Assembly (NCBI GenBank): GCA_947379975.1
Contig: CANCPF010000012.1
Span: 1 to 50,396 of the forward strand
Reading direction: 5' to 3'
Origin: Methylophilaceae bacterium
GTDB taxonomy: Bacteria > Pseudomonadota > Gammaproteobacteria > Burkholderiales > Methylophilaceae
DNA: 50,396 nucleotides
The notes below the pieces were generated by a model. The model worked only from the letters and a program-made list of their open reading frames with translations, was not told the origin of the DNA and ran no database searches. Shown piece by piece: positions 28,366 to 37,033 of this stretch (its first letter is position 1; each line of letters begins with the position of its first letter). The translations under genes and the position numbers were made by a program.

Positions 28366-29382
28366 ATGAAAGTTTATTACGACAAAGACGCAGACCTTGG
28401 TTTAATCAAAGGTAAAAAAGTAACTATCGTTGGTTACGGTTCACAAGGCCACGCGCACGCGGCAAACCTTAAAGACAGTGGTGTAACAGTGACTATTGGT
28501 CTACGCCAAGGCGGTAGCTCATGGGTTAAAGCCGTTGCTGCTGGCCATAATGTACAAGAAATCGCGGCTTCTGTAAAAGATGCAGACGTTGTAATGCTAT
28601 TGTTGCCAGACGAAACAATGGCGCAAATTTTTGCAGCGGATGTTGCTGACCATTTAAAACAAGGTGCTACATTAGCTTTCGCGCACGGTTTTAACATTCA
28701 CTACAATCAAATCACGCCACGTGCTGATTTAGACGTAATCATGATTGCACCAAAAGGCCCAGGCCACACCGTTCGTTCAGAGTATCTAAAAGGCGGCGGC
28801 GTTCCTTCACTAATCGCTGTGTATCAAAACAAATCAGGTAAGGCTAAAGAAGTTGCGCTTTCATACGCAGCAGCTAACGGCGGAACCAAAGGCGGCGTAA
28901 TTGAAACTGATTTCCGCGAAGAAACAGAAACAGATTTATTCGGCGAGCAAGCAGTGTTGTGCGGCGGTGCTGTTGAGTTAGTTAAAGCGGGCTTTGAGAC
29001 ATTGGTTGAAGCTGGTTATGCGCCAGAAATGGCTTACTTTGAGTGCTTACACGAACTTAAGTTGATTGTTGATTTAATGTACGAAGGCGGCATCGCTAAC
29101 ATGAACTACTCAATTTCAAACAACGCTGAATATGGCGAATATGTCACTGGCCCACAAGTGATTAACGATCAATCACGCGCGGCGATGAAAACATGTCTAG
29201 CTAACATTCAAAATGGTAACTACGCTAAACAGTTCATTCTAGAAGGTCGTACTAACTACCCTGAAATGACTGCACGCCGTCGTTTGAACGCAGCTCACCC
29301 AATTGAGCAAGTAGGTGGCCAATTGCGCGCTATGATGCCTTGGATTGCTAAAAACAAATTAGTAGATCAATCAAAGAACTAA
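28366..29382 (+). CDS. ilvC: Ketol-acid reductoisomerase
   Basis: Isomerises and reduces acetolactate with NADPH, the second common step of branched-chain amino-acid synthesis. The Rossmann motif VTIVGYGSQGHAHAANLKDS is at about residues 19-38. The metal-binding C-terminal region has LFGEQAVLCGG and FECLHELKLIVDLMYEGG. Length 338 aa is the short class I form. It ends the ilvB-ilvH-ilvC group, and a clear terminator follows. Codon choice is strongly biased, consistent with high expression. Confidence 0.97.
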   Translation: MKVYYDKDADLGLIKGKKVTIVGYGSQGHAHAANLKDSGVTVTIGLRQGGSSWVKAVAAGHNVQEIAASVKDADVVMLLLPDETMAQIFAADVADHLKQGATLAFAHGFNIHYNQITPRADLDVIMIAPKGPGHTVRSEYLKGGGVPSLIAVYQNKSGKAKEVALSYAAANGGTKGGVIETDFREETETDLFGEQAVLCGGAVELVKAGFETLVEAGYAPEMAYFECLHELKLIVDLMYEGGIANMNYSISNNAEYGEYVTGPQVINDQSRAAMKTCLANIQNGNYAKQFILEGRTNYPEMTARRRLNAAHPIEQVGGQLRAMMPWIAKNKLVDQSKN

Positions 29383-29414
29383 AGTTTTTAGTTTAGGTTT
29401 TTAGTTGAGATTTT

Positions 29415-29450
29415 AAAAGGGCGAGATAACTTCTTGCCCTTTTTTATTTT
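29415..29450 (+). terminator. Terminator after ilvC
   Basis: AAAAGGGCGAG pairs with CTTGCCCTTTT around a loop of about 7 bases, one G-T pair included, and is followed by a T-rich run. It lies about 33 bases after the ilvC stop and ends the ilv transcript. Confidence 0.85.
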
Positions 29451-29486
29451 TCCAAAGAAGCATCGCATTCAAACAAAGGGTTAAGC

Positions 29487-30353
29487 ATGCAAGCCACTAT
29501 TGCCGTACTTTTACAATACATTTTACCAAAACAAGCCATTACCGCGCTCGCCGGGAAATTGGCGCATTACCAAGGCGGCAACTTAACGACCTCGGTAATC
29601 ACTTGGTTTGTAAAACGTTACCAAGTAAACATGGCCGAAGCGGCAGAACCTAACATCAGAAAATATAAGACTTTTAACGATTTTTTTACGCGCCCACTCA
29701 AAACTGGCGCACGGCCACTAGCACCGGCGGATTTTATTTGCCCGGTGGACGGTGCAATTAGTCAGTTTGGTAAAATTGAAGCTGACCAAATCTTTCAGGC
29801 AAAAGGCCACACGTACTCAACGACAGCGCTAGTCGGTGGTAATAAAGAAATAGCTGAAAATTATCAGAATGGTCAGTTTGCTTGCCTTTATTTAAGCCCT
29901 AAAGATTACCATCGCATTCATATGCCCTGCGACGGCACCTTAAAAAGTATGACTTATGTGCCAGGCGCGTTATTTTCGGTAAATCCAACTACCGCACAAG
30001 GCGTGCCAGGGCTATTTGCCCGTAACGAGCGCGTAGTATGTGAATTCACTTCAGCTCAGTATGGTAACTTCATTATGGTGCTGGTAGGCGCAACGATTGT
30101 AGGGAGTATGGCAACCGTTTGGCATGAGGCTAACAATGGCATTATTAATCCACCACGTACAGGCCAACCACGCAGGTGGAATTACGACCAACAAAACATC
30201 AGCCTTAAACAAGGGGATGAAATGGGTAGATTCTTACTAGGCTCAACCGTAGTCATGTTGTTTGAAAAAGATGTACTGAAATTTAATGCAGATTGGCGCC
30301 CGCTGCGGTCAATTAGACTTGGTGAGATGATGGGAAATAAATCAACAATTTAA
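29487..30353 (+). CDS. psd: Phosphatidylserine decarboxylase proenzyme
   Basis: Makes phosphatidylethanolamine from phosphatidylserine in the inner membrane. The self-cleavage site is LGST (in RFLLGSTVVMLF near residue 253); cleavage before the Ser produces the pyruvoyl cofactor. CPVDGAISQFG, YLSPKDYHRIHMPCDG and the N-terminal hydrophobic anchor fit the larger proteobacterial type. Length 288 aa is normal. An AAAGGG ribosome site precedes the ATG at 29487. Confidence 0.95.
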   Translation: MQATIAVLLQYILPKQAITALAGKLAHYQGGNLTTSVITWFVKRYQVNMAEAAEPNIRKYKTFNDFFTRPLKTGARPLAPADFICPVDGAISQFGKIEADQIFQAKGHTYSTTALVGGNKEIAENYQNGQFACLYLSPKDYHRIHMPCDGTLKSMTYVPGALFSVNPTTAQGVPGLFARNERVVCEFTSAQYGNFIMVLVGATIVGSMATVWHEANNGIINPPRTGQPRRWNYDQQNISLKQGDEMGRFLLGSTVVMLFEKDVLKFNADWRPLRSIRLGEMMGNKSTI

Positions 30354-30368
30354 ATGGGCCGTTAAAAT

Positions 30369-30392
30369 CAGAAGCGAAATTATTCGCTTCTG
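30369..30392. terminator. Hairpin between convergent psd and rppH
   Basis: A perfect 10-bp inverted repeat (CAGAAGCGAA / TTCGCTTCTG) with a 4-base loop sits between the two convergent genes. Short A- and T-rich flanks on both sides suit a bidirectional terminator, although neither T-run is long. Confidence 0.6.
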
Positions 30393-30422
30393 TAAAAACC
30401 AAGCTGATTTAAATAAGGAAAA

Positions 30423-30908
30423 TTACTTACTAACCTTATGGTGCAAATGTGGCGCCAACTCGTTCAGGGCTGATTCGTAGACGGCGCGCTTAAATTCAAT
30501 CACATCTTCTAGCGGCACCCAATATTCACTCCAACGCCAAGCATCAAACTCTGGGTGCTCACTAGCGCGAAGTGAAACATCGCTGTCTCGCCCTACCATA
30601 CGCAACAAATACCAAATTTGTTTTTGACCTTTGTAACTACCGCGATACTCACGCTTTACCCAAGTCGTTGGCACTTCATATCTGAGCCAATCTTTAGTAC
30701 GACCCAAGATTTGCACATGCTCAGGCTTCAAACCAACTTCTTCCATCAACTCTCGATACATAGCCTGTTCTGGGCTTTCGCCATGGTTAATACCACCTTG
30801 CGGAAACTGCCAAGCATGCTCACGGATACGCTTACCCCAAAAAACCTGATTGCTAGCATTACATATAATAATGCCTACATTCGGGCGAAACCCATCACGA
30901 TCTAACAT
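30423..30908 (-). CDS. rppH: RNA pyrophosphohydrolase
   Basis: Removes pyrophosphate from mRNA 5' ends, opening the way for RNase E. The protein starts MLDRDGFRPNVGIIICN, the RppH signature. The NUDIX box starts at GGINHGESPEQAMYRELMEE (about residues 38-57) and is followed by VGL. WYLLRMVGRDSDVSL and the C-terminal FKRAVYESAL are also family features. Length 161 aa is normal. It converges on psd and is divergent from the propeller gene. Confidence 0.95.
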   Translation of the reverse strand: MLDRDGFRPNVGIIICNASNQVFWGKRIREHAWQFPQGGINHGESPEQAMYRELMEEVGLKPEHVQILGRTKDWLRYEVPTTWVKREYRGSYKGQKQIWYLLRMVGRDSDVSLRASEHPEFDAWRWSEYWVPLEDVIEFKRAVYESALNELAPHLHHKVSK

Positions 30909-30996
30909 AGCGTTATACTGCCTTAATTATTTAGTGCAATTTTTTCATATTTTGAGCATTATTGAAAGCAACCATTTGCGTATAATAGAAAAACTC

Positions 30997-31989
30997 ATGA
31001 AAATTCGATCAATTAAATACTTGAAAATTAATCACTTTATTGCATTTATGCTGGTGTGTATGGCAAATATAGTTTGCAATGCAGCAACAATCTCTACACA
31101 TCACAGTTTTGCCTACATCACTAATCAAGGCGAAGATACTGTGTCTGTGATTGATACCACGCTAAATCAAGTAGTTGAGACCATTAAAGTAGGTAAGGCG
31201 CCAGTCGGCATCGCTATATCGGCCACATTGCAGCGCGTATATGTTTCAAATGTTGAAAGCCAAGACATCAGCGTGATTGATGCGTCCAATAATAGTGTTA
31301 TAGACACCATTAAAATTAAAGGCTCGCCAGTGGGCTTGGCATTATCGCCAGATAGCAAAACGCTATATATTGCAGATTGGTTCGATAATCGCATTTTGGC
31401 CTTAAGCACAGGGCAAACAAACATGGTCCGCGAAGTTAATGTCGGTGATGCACCTGCTGGCATCACGGTAAGCCCCGATAACCAATGGCTATACGTAGCA
31501 AATCGCGATAGCAACGATATTGCCGTGATAGAAACGGCAGGCCTCACGATTAAAAAGCGCATTAAAGTTGGCAAGCATCCTTATGGAATTTTTGTCAGCG
31601 CCAGCGGAAAGTACATCGTAAGCGTGAATGTGAAAGAAGATACTGTCAGCATTATTAACACTAAAACCAATCAACAGAAAAAGTTAAATGTGGGCTACCA
31701 CCCCTACTGTGCGACCATGAGTTTGGATGAAAAAATACTATTTGTGACAAATACCCAAGACGATAGCGTGTCGGTGTTAAATATTGCCACACAAAAAACA
31801 ATAGCCACCATAGCCGTAGGCAGTACACCAGAAGGCATTAGCCTAGATGATACTAACCAGCGAGCCTACATCGCCAACTGGGGCAGTAACAATGTGAGCG
31901 TGATCGATACCAACAGCAATAAATTATTAAGCAATATTAAAACAGGTGAGAAAAGCCGTGCTTTTGGACAATTTATTTTACGGCGATAA
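30997..31989 (+). CDS. Exported YVTN-type beta-propeller protein
   Basis: 330-aa protein with an N-terminal signal segment (hydrophobic HFIAFMLVCMANIVCNA, likely cleaved near CNA-ATIS). About seven repeats of roughly 42 residues follow, each with versions of SVIDT, VGxxPxGI and LYVAN. These form a YVTN-type propeller, acting in the periplasm or at the surface. The open frame extends back to 30850, but that part overlaps rppH on the other strand, and the ATG at 30997 starts the signal peptide. A TATAAT box lies just upstream (30981-30986). In methylotrophs and PQQ-using bacteria such proteins often accompany quinoprotein dehydrogenases; no such enzyme is adjacent, so the role is open. Confidence 0.85.
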   Translation: MKIRSIKYLKINHFIAFMLVCMANIVCNAATISTHHSFAYITNQGEDTVSVIDTTLNQVVETIKVGKAPVGIAISATLQRVYVSNVESQDISVIDASNNSVIDTIKIKGSPVGLALSPDSKTLYIADWFDNRILALSTGQTNMVREVNVGDAPAGITVSPDNQWLYVANRDSNDIAVIETAGLTIKKRIKVGKHPYGIFVSASGKYIVSVNVKEDTVSIINTKTNQQKKLNVGYHPYCATMSLDEKILFVTNTQDDSVSVLNIATQKTIATIAVGSTPEGISLDDTNQRAYIANWGSNNVSVIDTNSNKLLSNIKTGEKSRAFGQFILRR

Positions 31990-32073
31990 TTACCGACGAC
32001 TTTGATAAGAGATTAGAGCACCGAAATATATCTAAACGTACTATGTCAACCAAGCCCAAGCCATTTCGTTAAT

Positions 32074-32103
32074 TTGACTAGAATCAACGATGCATTTTAT
32101 AGT
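32074..32103 (+). promoter_or_regulatory. Candidate promoter of the MxaD-like gene
   Basis: TTGACT (32074-32079), an 18-base spacer and TATAGT (32098-32103) lie about 90 bases ahead of the MxaD-like gene. A small CTCTC/GAGAG hairpin (about 32163-32177) sits just before the ribosome site and may affect mRNA stability or initiation. Confidence 0.45.
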
Positions 32104-32193
32104 CATTGGCTCTAAAAAATCACGGTTCTCATTTATAATGCTTAAGTATTTTTGAATAATTCCTCTCATAACGAGAGTTCCGGAGAAAGTTAC

Positions 32194-32745
32194 ATGAAAA
32201 AGATTTTATCATTCATCGCACTTGGTTTAAGCATCAGCCTAGTGCCATTTTCAGCATCAGCGCACGGCCCATCACCACAAAAAGTAGAAAAAAGTATCAC
32301 CATTAAAGCTGATCCAGCTAAAGTATGGGCAATTGTTAAAGATTTCGGTGGCATTCACAAATGGCATCCTGGCGTTGCTAGCACCAAGCTAGAACAGAAA
32401 AAAGATGACAATGGTGACATGGCGACTTTTAGAACACTTACGTTTAAAGATGGCGGTAATGTGTACGAAAAATTACGTAGCTCAGACGATGCAGCGATGA
32501 AACTTAAGTATGAAATCATTACTGGCACTCTTCCGCTAACGGATTACAACGCTAGCATGACCGTGACTAAAGGTGAAAATCCTGGCGAATCTACCGTAAC
32601 ATGGGTAGGCCGTTTTTACCGTCTATACAAACTTAACCCACCAATCCCAGCCGGTCAAGATGATGAAACGGCAATTAAAGCAATTACCGGCATTTTTGAT
32701 TCTGGTTTAGCTAACTTGAAAAAAGTTGCCGAAGATTCAAAGTAG
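32194..32745 (+). CDS. Exported SRPBCC family protein, MxaD-like
   Basis: 183-aa protein with a clear signal peptide (MKKILSFIALGLSISLVPFS, likely cut after ASA before HGPSPQKVEK). One SRPBCC/START-like ligand-binding domain follows: AKVWAIVKDFGGIHKWHPGV near the start and a C-terminal long helix. The combination of periplasmic location, the HGP-PQKV opening and this fold resembles MxaD, a periplasmic protein that helps methanol dehydrogenase interact with cytochrome cL in methylotrophs. The open frame extends to 32152, but the ATG at 32194 follows a CGGAG ribosome site. The assignment to methanol oxidation is inference from family resemblance. Confidence 0.8.
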   Translation: MKKILSFIALGLSISLVPFSASAHGPSPQKVEKSITIKADPAKVWAIVKDFGGIHKWHPGVASTKLEQKKDDNGDMATFRTLTFKDGGNVYEKLRSSDDAAMKLKYEIITGTLPLTDYNASMTVTKGENPGESTVTWVGRFYRLYKLNPPIPAGQDDETAIKAITGIFDSGLANLKKVAEDSK

Positions 32746-32924
32746 CAGGCCGCCAAGAAACAGCCAAATGGTCATTTAATGAATTTTTACAAGCTTCCAG
32801 AAAGTCACTTGAGAGATTTTTAAATGGCATTTTTTGACTTTTCTTTGCGGTTGTCGCTAAAGTATTTACTGGATGCAGTATTGATTTAAAAGTATTACTA
32901 ACAAGTATTTGTAAATAAAACAAT

Positions 32925-32953
32925 AAAAAGCGGAACGCTAAGTTCCGCTTTTT
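32925..32953 (+). terminator. Strong terminator after the MxaD-like gene
   Basis: AAAAAGCGGAAC pairs perfectly with GTTCCGCTTTTT around a 5-base loop (12-bp stem), followed by further T. It lies 180 bases past the MxaD-like stop. The remainder of the 387-base gap (32746-33132) holds a weak AAAGTCA/TGACTTT inverted repeat at 32801-32841 and no gene that I can see. Confidence 0.9.
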
Positions 32954-33132
32954 TTATTCCCCCTGATATTTCAGCAGAATTAAATACTCTTTAACCGATA
33001 CATTTCTAGATGCTGTTTTTAATACAATGCTATGATTTGATTGTTTTCACCACATATGGCATCTGCTATTTTCCAATGTTAGCTTGTTAGCACCATATAC
33101 AACTTCGAAATTTCAACTTAAACAAACAGACG

Positions 33133-33834
33133 ATGAACCACATGACCGCAGCTTACAAAACCCCACTTGAAGTTAGTAGCACTCAGCCATCAATTGCTGG
33201 CGAAATAAATGCCAGTGTCATCTGGCTACATGGCTTGGGTGCCGATGGCCATGATTTTGAAGCAATTGTGCAAAAAATGAATTTACCTCATGTGCGATTT
33301 ATTTTGCCGCACGCGCCAGAAATGGCAGTTACGCGCAATAGTGGCTACATTATGCCGGCTTGGTATGATTTATATGGTGTCACTGGTAGCAGTCAAGAAG
33401 ATGAAGCTGGCATAAAAACTAGCCAAACCTACATTAATGCATTAATTCAAAAAGAGATTGATCGAGGCATTCCAGCCAATCGTATTGTACTGGCTGGGTT
33501 TTCACAAGGCGGTGCAATTGCCTTGTACTCGGCTTTGCGTTATCCAATCAAGTTGGCAGGCATATTGGCACTGTCAACTTATTTACCTATTAAAACCAAG
33601 TTGATGGCTGAGGCGAATCCAGCCAATGCGACTACACCGATTTTTATGGCACATGGTATTTATGACGACGTGATCGGCTTGGATTTATGTAAAATTTCAC
33701 TGGCTGTGCTGCAAAGCAATCATTTAGCGGTCGATTGGCATGAATACAATATGGCACATTCAGTTTGTGCTGAAGAGATTGTCGATATTCGCAACTTTTT
33801 ACAGCAGATTTTGCAGCAGGATTTGGTAGAATAG
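33133..33834 (+). CDS. Carboxylesterase / phospholipase (acyl-protein thioesterase family)
   Basis: 233-aa alpha/beta hydrolase of the Abhydrolase_2 family, related to Pseudomonas EstB. VIWLHGLGADGHDF forms the oxyanion region. The nucleophile elbow is GFSQGG near residue 122, the catalytic Asp is in GIYDDVIG, and the His in YNMAHSVCAEE. No signal peptide is seen, so it is cytoplasmic. Natural substrates of this family are uncertain. It stands just ahead of xseB. Confidence 0.88.
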   Translation: MNHMTAAYKTPLEVSSTQPSIAGEINASVIWLHGLGADGHDFEAIVQKMNLPHVRFILPHAPEMAVTRNSGYIMPAWYDLYGVTGSSQEDEAGIKTSQTYINALIQKEIDRGIPANRIVLAGFSQGGAIALYSALRYPIKLAGILALSTYLPIKTKLMAEANPANATTPIFMAHGIYDDVIGLDLCKISLAVLQSNHLAVDWHEYNMAHSVCAEEIVDIRNFLQQILQQDLVE

Positions 33835-33859
33835 TGACTTATAGAAATTAGTTTATTTT

Positions 33860-34132
33860 ATGTGCGCAACGACTACAAAAAAACCATCAAAATCAAGCGC
33901 TGAAGCTGATTCAACATTGCCGCAAAACTTTGAGCAAGCCTATGCCGAACTAGAAAACATAGTTGCGCAAATGGAATCTGGCCAAATGCAGCTTGAAGCG
34001 TCGCTTAATGCTTATACACGCGGCAATTTCCTATTGCAGTTTTGTCAAAAGTCGCTAGCCGACGTTGAGCAGCAAGTGCAAATTTTGAATGATAAAAATC
34101 AGTTAGTCGCTTTTAAGTCTGAGAATGACTAA
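33860..34132 (+). CDS. xseB: Exodeoxyribonuclease VII small subunit
   Basis: 90-aa helical protein with the family core NFEQAYAELENIVAQMESGQ (about residues 23-42) and a second helix ending in VEQQVQIL. It partners with XseA to degrade single-stranded DNA. Directly upstream of ispA and overlapping its start by 8 bases, it holds the same place as in E. coli (xseB-ispA-dxs). Confidence 0.93.
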   Translation: MCATTTKKPSKSSAEADSTLPQNFEQAYAELENIVAQMESGQMQLEASLNAYTRGNFLLQFCQKSLADVEQQVQILNDKNQLVAFKSEND

Positions 34133-35063
34133 GATCGACATGACCAATGTAGGCATAAAAAATTCAGCTACGTCAGATTTTTCGGCCTGGGCAACGACAA
34201 AACAAGCACATACTGAACAGACGCTCACGCAAAAATTACCTGCAGTCAACCTAGTGCCAAATATACTGCATGAAGCCATGCGCTATAGTGCCCTAGCTGG
34301 TGGTAAGCGTGTACGCGCCCTACTTTGCTACGCAGTCGCTGAAATGTGTGACACCAACATTTTAATTGCCGATGCCGCCGCCAGCGCAGTGGAGCTGATT
34401 CATGCTTACTCATTAGTGCATGACGACATGCCATGTATGGATGATGACGATTTACGCCGTGGTAAGCCTAGTTGCCATAAGCAATATAATGACGCGACAG
34501 CGCTTTTAGTTGGCGATGCGCTACAAAGTTTGGCATTTCAGGTCTTATCTGACTCGACCTTAGGCCATTACACAAACTTGCAAGCACCTCAGCAAATTCA
34601 TATGCTAAATATTCTAGCCAAAGCTTCCGGCTCTACTGGCATGGCAGGTGGTCAAGCAATCGACTTGGCTTCTGTAGGCAAACCGCTTACACAAGCTGAG
34701 CTTGAAGCCATGCATAATTTAAAAACCGGCGCCCTAATCCAAGCCGCTGTTTTGCTAGGTGCTATCTGTGGCAATGCCACACAGATAGCCGCCGTGACTA
34801 CTTATGCAGCCAATATAGGCCTAGCATTTCAAGTGGTTGATGACATTCTGGACGTTGAAGCTGACACCGCCACCTTAGGCAAAACCGCGGGTAAAGATGC
34901 AGACAGCAACAAACCTACTTATGTGACTATTTTGGGTTTAATACCAGCCAAGCAACACGCACAGAAACTATATGAAGCGGCTATTGCTGCCATTGCACCT
35001 TTTGGTGAAAGTGCGCAGCGCCTGCGAGAATTAGCTGCCTTTATTATGCAGCGTAGCTTTTAA
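34125..35063 (+). CDS. ispA: Polyprenyl (farnesyl) diphosphate synthase
   Basis: Builds farnesyl diphosphate from IPP and DMAPP. The first aspartate-rich motif is VHDDMPCMDDDDLRRG (near residue 100) and the second is VVDDILD (near 240). GGKRVRALLCY and the Lys in LKTGALIQA are further family sites. At 312 aa the N-terminus is slightly longer than usual; the ATG at 34140 is an alternative start. It is sandwiched between xseB and dxs with an overlap and a 6-base gap. Confidence 0.94.
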   Translation: MTKIDMTNVGIKNSATSDFSAWATTKQAHTEQTLTQKLPAVNLVPNILHEAMRYSALAGGKRVRALLCYAVAEMCDTNILIADAAASAVELIHAYSLVHDDMPCMDDDDLRRGKPSCHKQYNDATALLVGDALQSLAFQVLSDSTLGHYTNLQAPQQIHMLNILAKASGSTGMAGGQAIDLASVGKPLTQAELEAMHNLKTGALIQAAVLLGAICGNATQIAAVTTYAANIGLAFQVVDDILDVEADTATLGKTAGKDADSNKPTYVTILGLIPAKQHAQKLYEAAIAAIAPFGESAQRLRELAAFIMQRSF

Positions 35064-35069
35064 AAACTT

Positions 35070-36956
35070 ATGACGCCATTACTCAGCAGCATAGATTCAC
35101 CATTGCAACTCCGACAGCTTGATCGTAAACAGCTGGCTGAACTTGCACAAGAATTGCGCTTATTTTTAATTGATAGTGTGGCTAAAACTGGCGGTCATTT
35201 AGCTTCTAATTTAGGCGTAGTAGAGCTGACGATTGCGCTACATTATGTTTTCAATACGCCTGATGACAGACTGGTTTGGGATGTTGGTCATCAAACTTAT
35301 CCGCATAAAATTCTGACTGGCCGCCGTGAGCAAATGCAATCGCTGCGCAAAGCAAAAGGTATTGCCGGCTTTCCACGCCGCTCTGAAAGTGAATATGATA
35401 CTTTCGGCACAGGTCATTCCAGCACGTCGATATCTGCCGCGCTGGGCATGGCGGTTGCCGCACAGAAAGCCGGCTTGGAAAGACGCTCCGTGGCGATTAT
35501 TGGTGATGGCGCCATGACTGCAGGCATGGCATTTGAAGCATTAAACAATGCCGGTGATATGGATGCCAACTTGTTGGTGATATTGAACGACAACGACATG
35601 AGTATTTCAAACAATGTCGGTGCGCTGAATAATTATCTCACCAAACTGCTGTCTAGCCGTTTTTATGACAAGGTCAGATCGTCAGGCAAAAAAGTGCTTT
35701 CTGCCATGCCGCCTATGATGGAGTTTGCCAGGCGCGCAGAAGAGCATGTCAAAGGCATGGTCTTACCGGGCACTTTATTTGAAGAGTTTGGTTTTAATTA
35801 CATAGGCCCAATTGATGGCCATGATTTAGATGCACTGGTTGATACTTTACGTAATATCAAACAGTTAAAAGGCCCGCAGTTTTTGCACATTGTGACGCAA
35901 AAAGGCAAAGGCTTCGAACCGGCAGAAGATAATCCCAATAAATTTCATGGTGTAGGCAAGTTTGATCCGTGCAATGGTGCTGAGATTAGCTTAGCTACTA
36001 GCAATAGTATGCCTAAAAAAACCTACACCCAAGTATTTGCTGATTGGCTGACCGATATGGCCGCGCTTGATGAACGCTTAATCGGCATTACGCCAGCCAT
36101 GTGCGATGGTTCTGGCTTAAATGGCTTTGCTGAAAAATATCCAGCACGCTATTTTGATGTAGGCATCGCCGAGCAACACGCGCTAACTTTTGCCGCAGGC
36201 ATGGCATGCGATGGCTTAAAACCAGTCGTTGCAATCTACAGCACGTTTTTACAACGCGCTTATGATCAGCTAATCCATGATATTGCCTTGCAAAATTTAC
36301 CGGTATTATTGGCGATAGACCGCGCTGGCTTAGTAGGCGCGGATGGCCCTACCCACGCTGGCAGCTTCGATTTAAGTTATCTACGCTGCATTCCAAATAT
36401 AGTGATTATGGCGCCTAGTGATGAAAACGAATGTAGGCAAATGCTTTACACTGGTTTTCAATATAACGGCGTTGCCGCTGTGCGCTATCCGCGCGGCACT
36501 GGTACAGGCGCGGTGATAGAACAGAAAATGCAGGAAATTGCCATCGGTACAGCTGAGATTAAGCGCTCCATGACTAATAGCCAATCGACTCAGAAAACTG
36601 CTATTTTAAGCTTTGGTAGCATGCTGAGCGCCAGTTTAGAAGCGGCTGAAATTTTAGATGCGACCGTGGTCAATATGCGTTTTGTAAAACCTTTAGACCA
36701 TGCGCTTATTGAAAAACTTGCGTTAGAACATACGCTCATTGTTACCGTTGAAGAAAACTCACTCATGGGCGGCGCAGGCTCTGCTGTTATGGAAGTTTTA
36801 CAATCCATACAAAATAGGTCTGAACATCCAATTAAAACCTTATGCCTAGGCTTACCAGACCAATTTATTGAGCATGGTGTGCATGAAACTATGCTGGCAG
36901 AATGCGGTCTAGATGCTAAAGGTATTGTTAACGCAATTGCGAAGGTAATAACCTAG
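35070..36956 (+). CDS. dxs: 1-deoxy-D-xylulose-5-phosphate synthase
   Basis: First enzyme of the MEP isoprenoid pathway, joining pyruvate and glyceraldehyde 3-phosphate with TPP. The N-terminal domain has WDVGHQTYPHKILTGRR and the TPP/Mg motif GDGAMTAGMAFEALNNAG. The transketolase-like middle domain has FDVGIAEQHALTFAAGMA and IDRAGLVGADGPTHAG. Length 628 aa is standard. It lies 6 bases after ispA. Confidence 0.97.
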   Translation: MTPLLSSIDSPLQLRQLDRKQLAELAQELRLFLIDSVAKTGGHLASNLGVVELTIALHYVFNTPDDRLVWDVGHQTYPHKILTGRREQMQSLRKAKGIAGFPRRSESEYDTFGTGHSSTSISAALGMAVAAQKAGLERRSVAIIGDGAMTAGMAFEALNNAGDMDANLLVILNDNDMSISNNVGALNNYLTKLLSSRFYDKVRSSGKKVLSAMPPMMEFARRAEEHVKGMVLPGTLFEEFGFNYIGPIDGHDLDALVDTLRNIKQLKGPQFLHIVTQKGKGFEPAEDNPNKFHGVGKFDPCNGAEISLATSNSMPKKTYTQVFADWLTDMAALDERLIGITPAMCDGSGLNGFAEKYPARYFDVGIAEQHALTFAAGMACDGLKPVVAIYSTFLQRAYDQLIHDIALQNLPVLLAIDRAGLVGADGPTHAGSFDLSYLRCIPNIVIMAPSDENECRQMLYTGFQYNGVAAVRYPRGTGTGAVIEQKMQEIAIGTAEIKRSMTNSQSTQKTAILSFGSMLSASLEAAEILDATVVNMRFVKPLDHALIEKLALEHTLIVTVEENSLMGGAGSAVMEVLQSIQNRSEHPIKTLCLGLPDQFIEHGVHETMLAECGLDAKGIVNAIAKVIT

Positions 36957-37033
36957 TGTTATACTCAACTATAGCGTAGAAAAGAATATAGCGCAGCCAA
37001 GAATAAAGTCAGGCAATTACCAACGGAAAAAAA

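Noticed and set aside
30850..30996. N-terminal extension of the YVTN propeller protein
   Set aside because: It overlaps rppH on the opposite strand, and the downstream ATG begins a normal signal peptide with a -10 box just ahead.
31167..31574. 135-codon antisense frame inside the propeller gene
   Set aside because: It arises from the regular codon pattern of the propeller repeats on the other strand.
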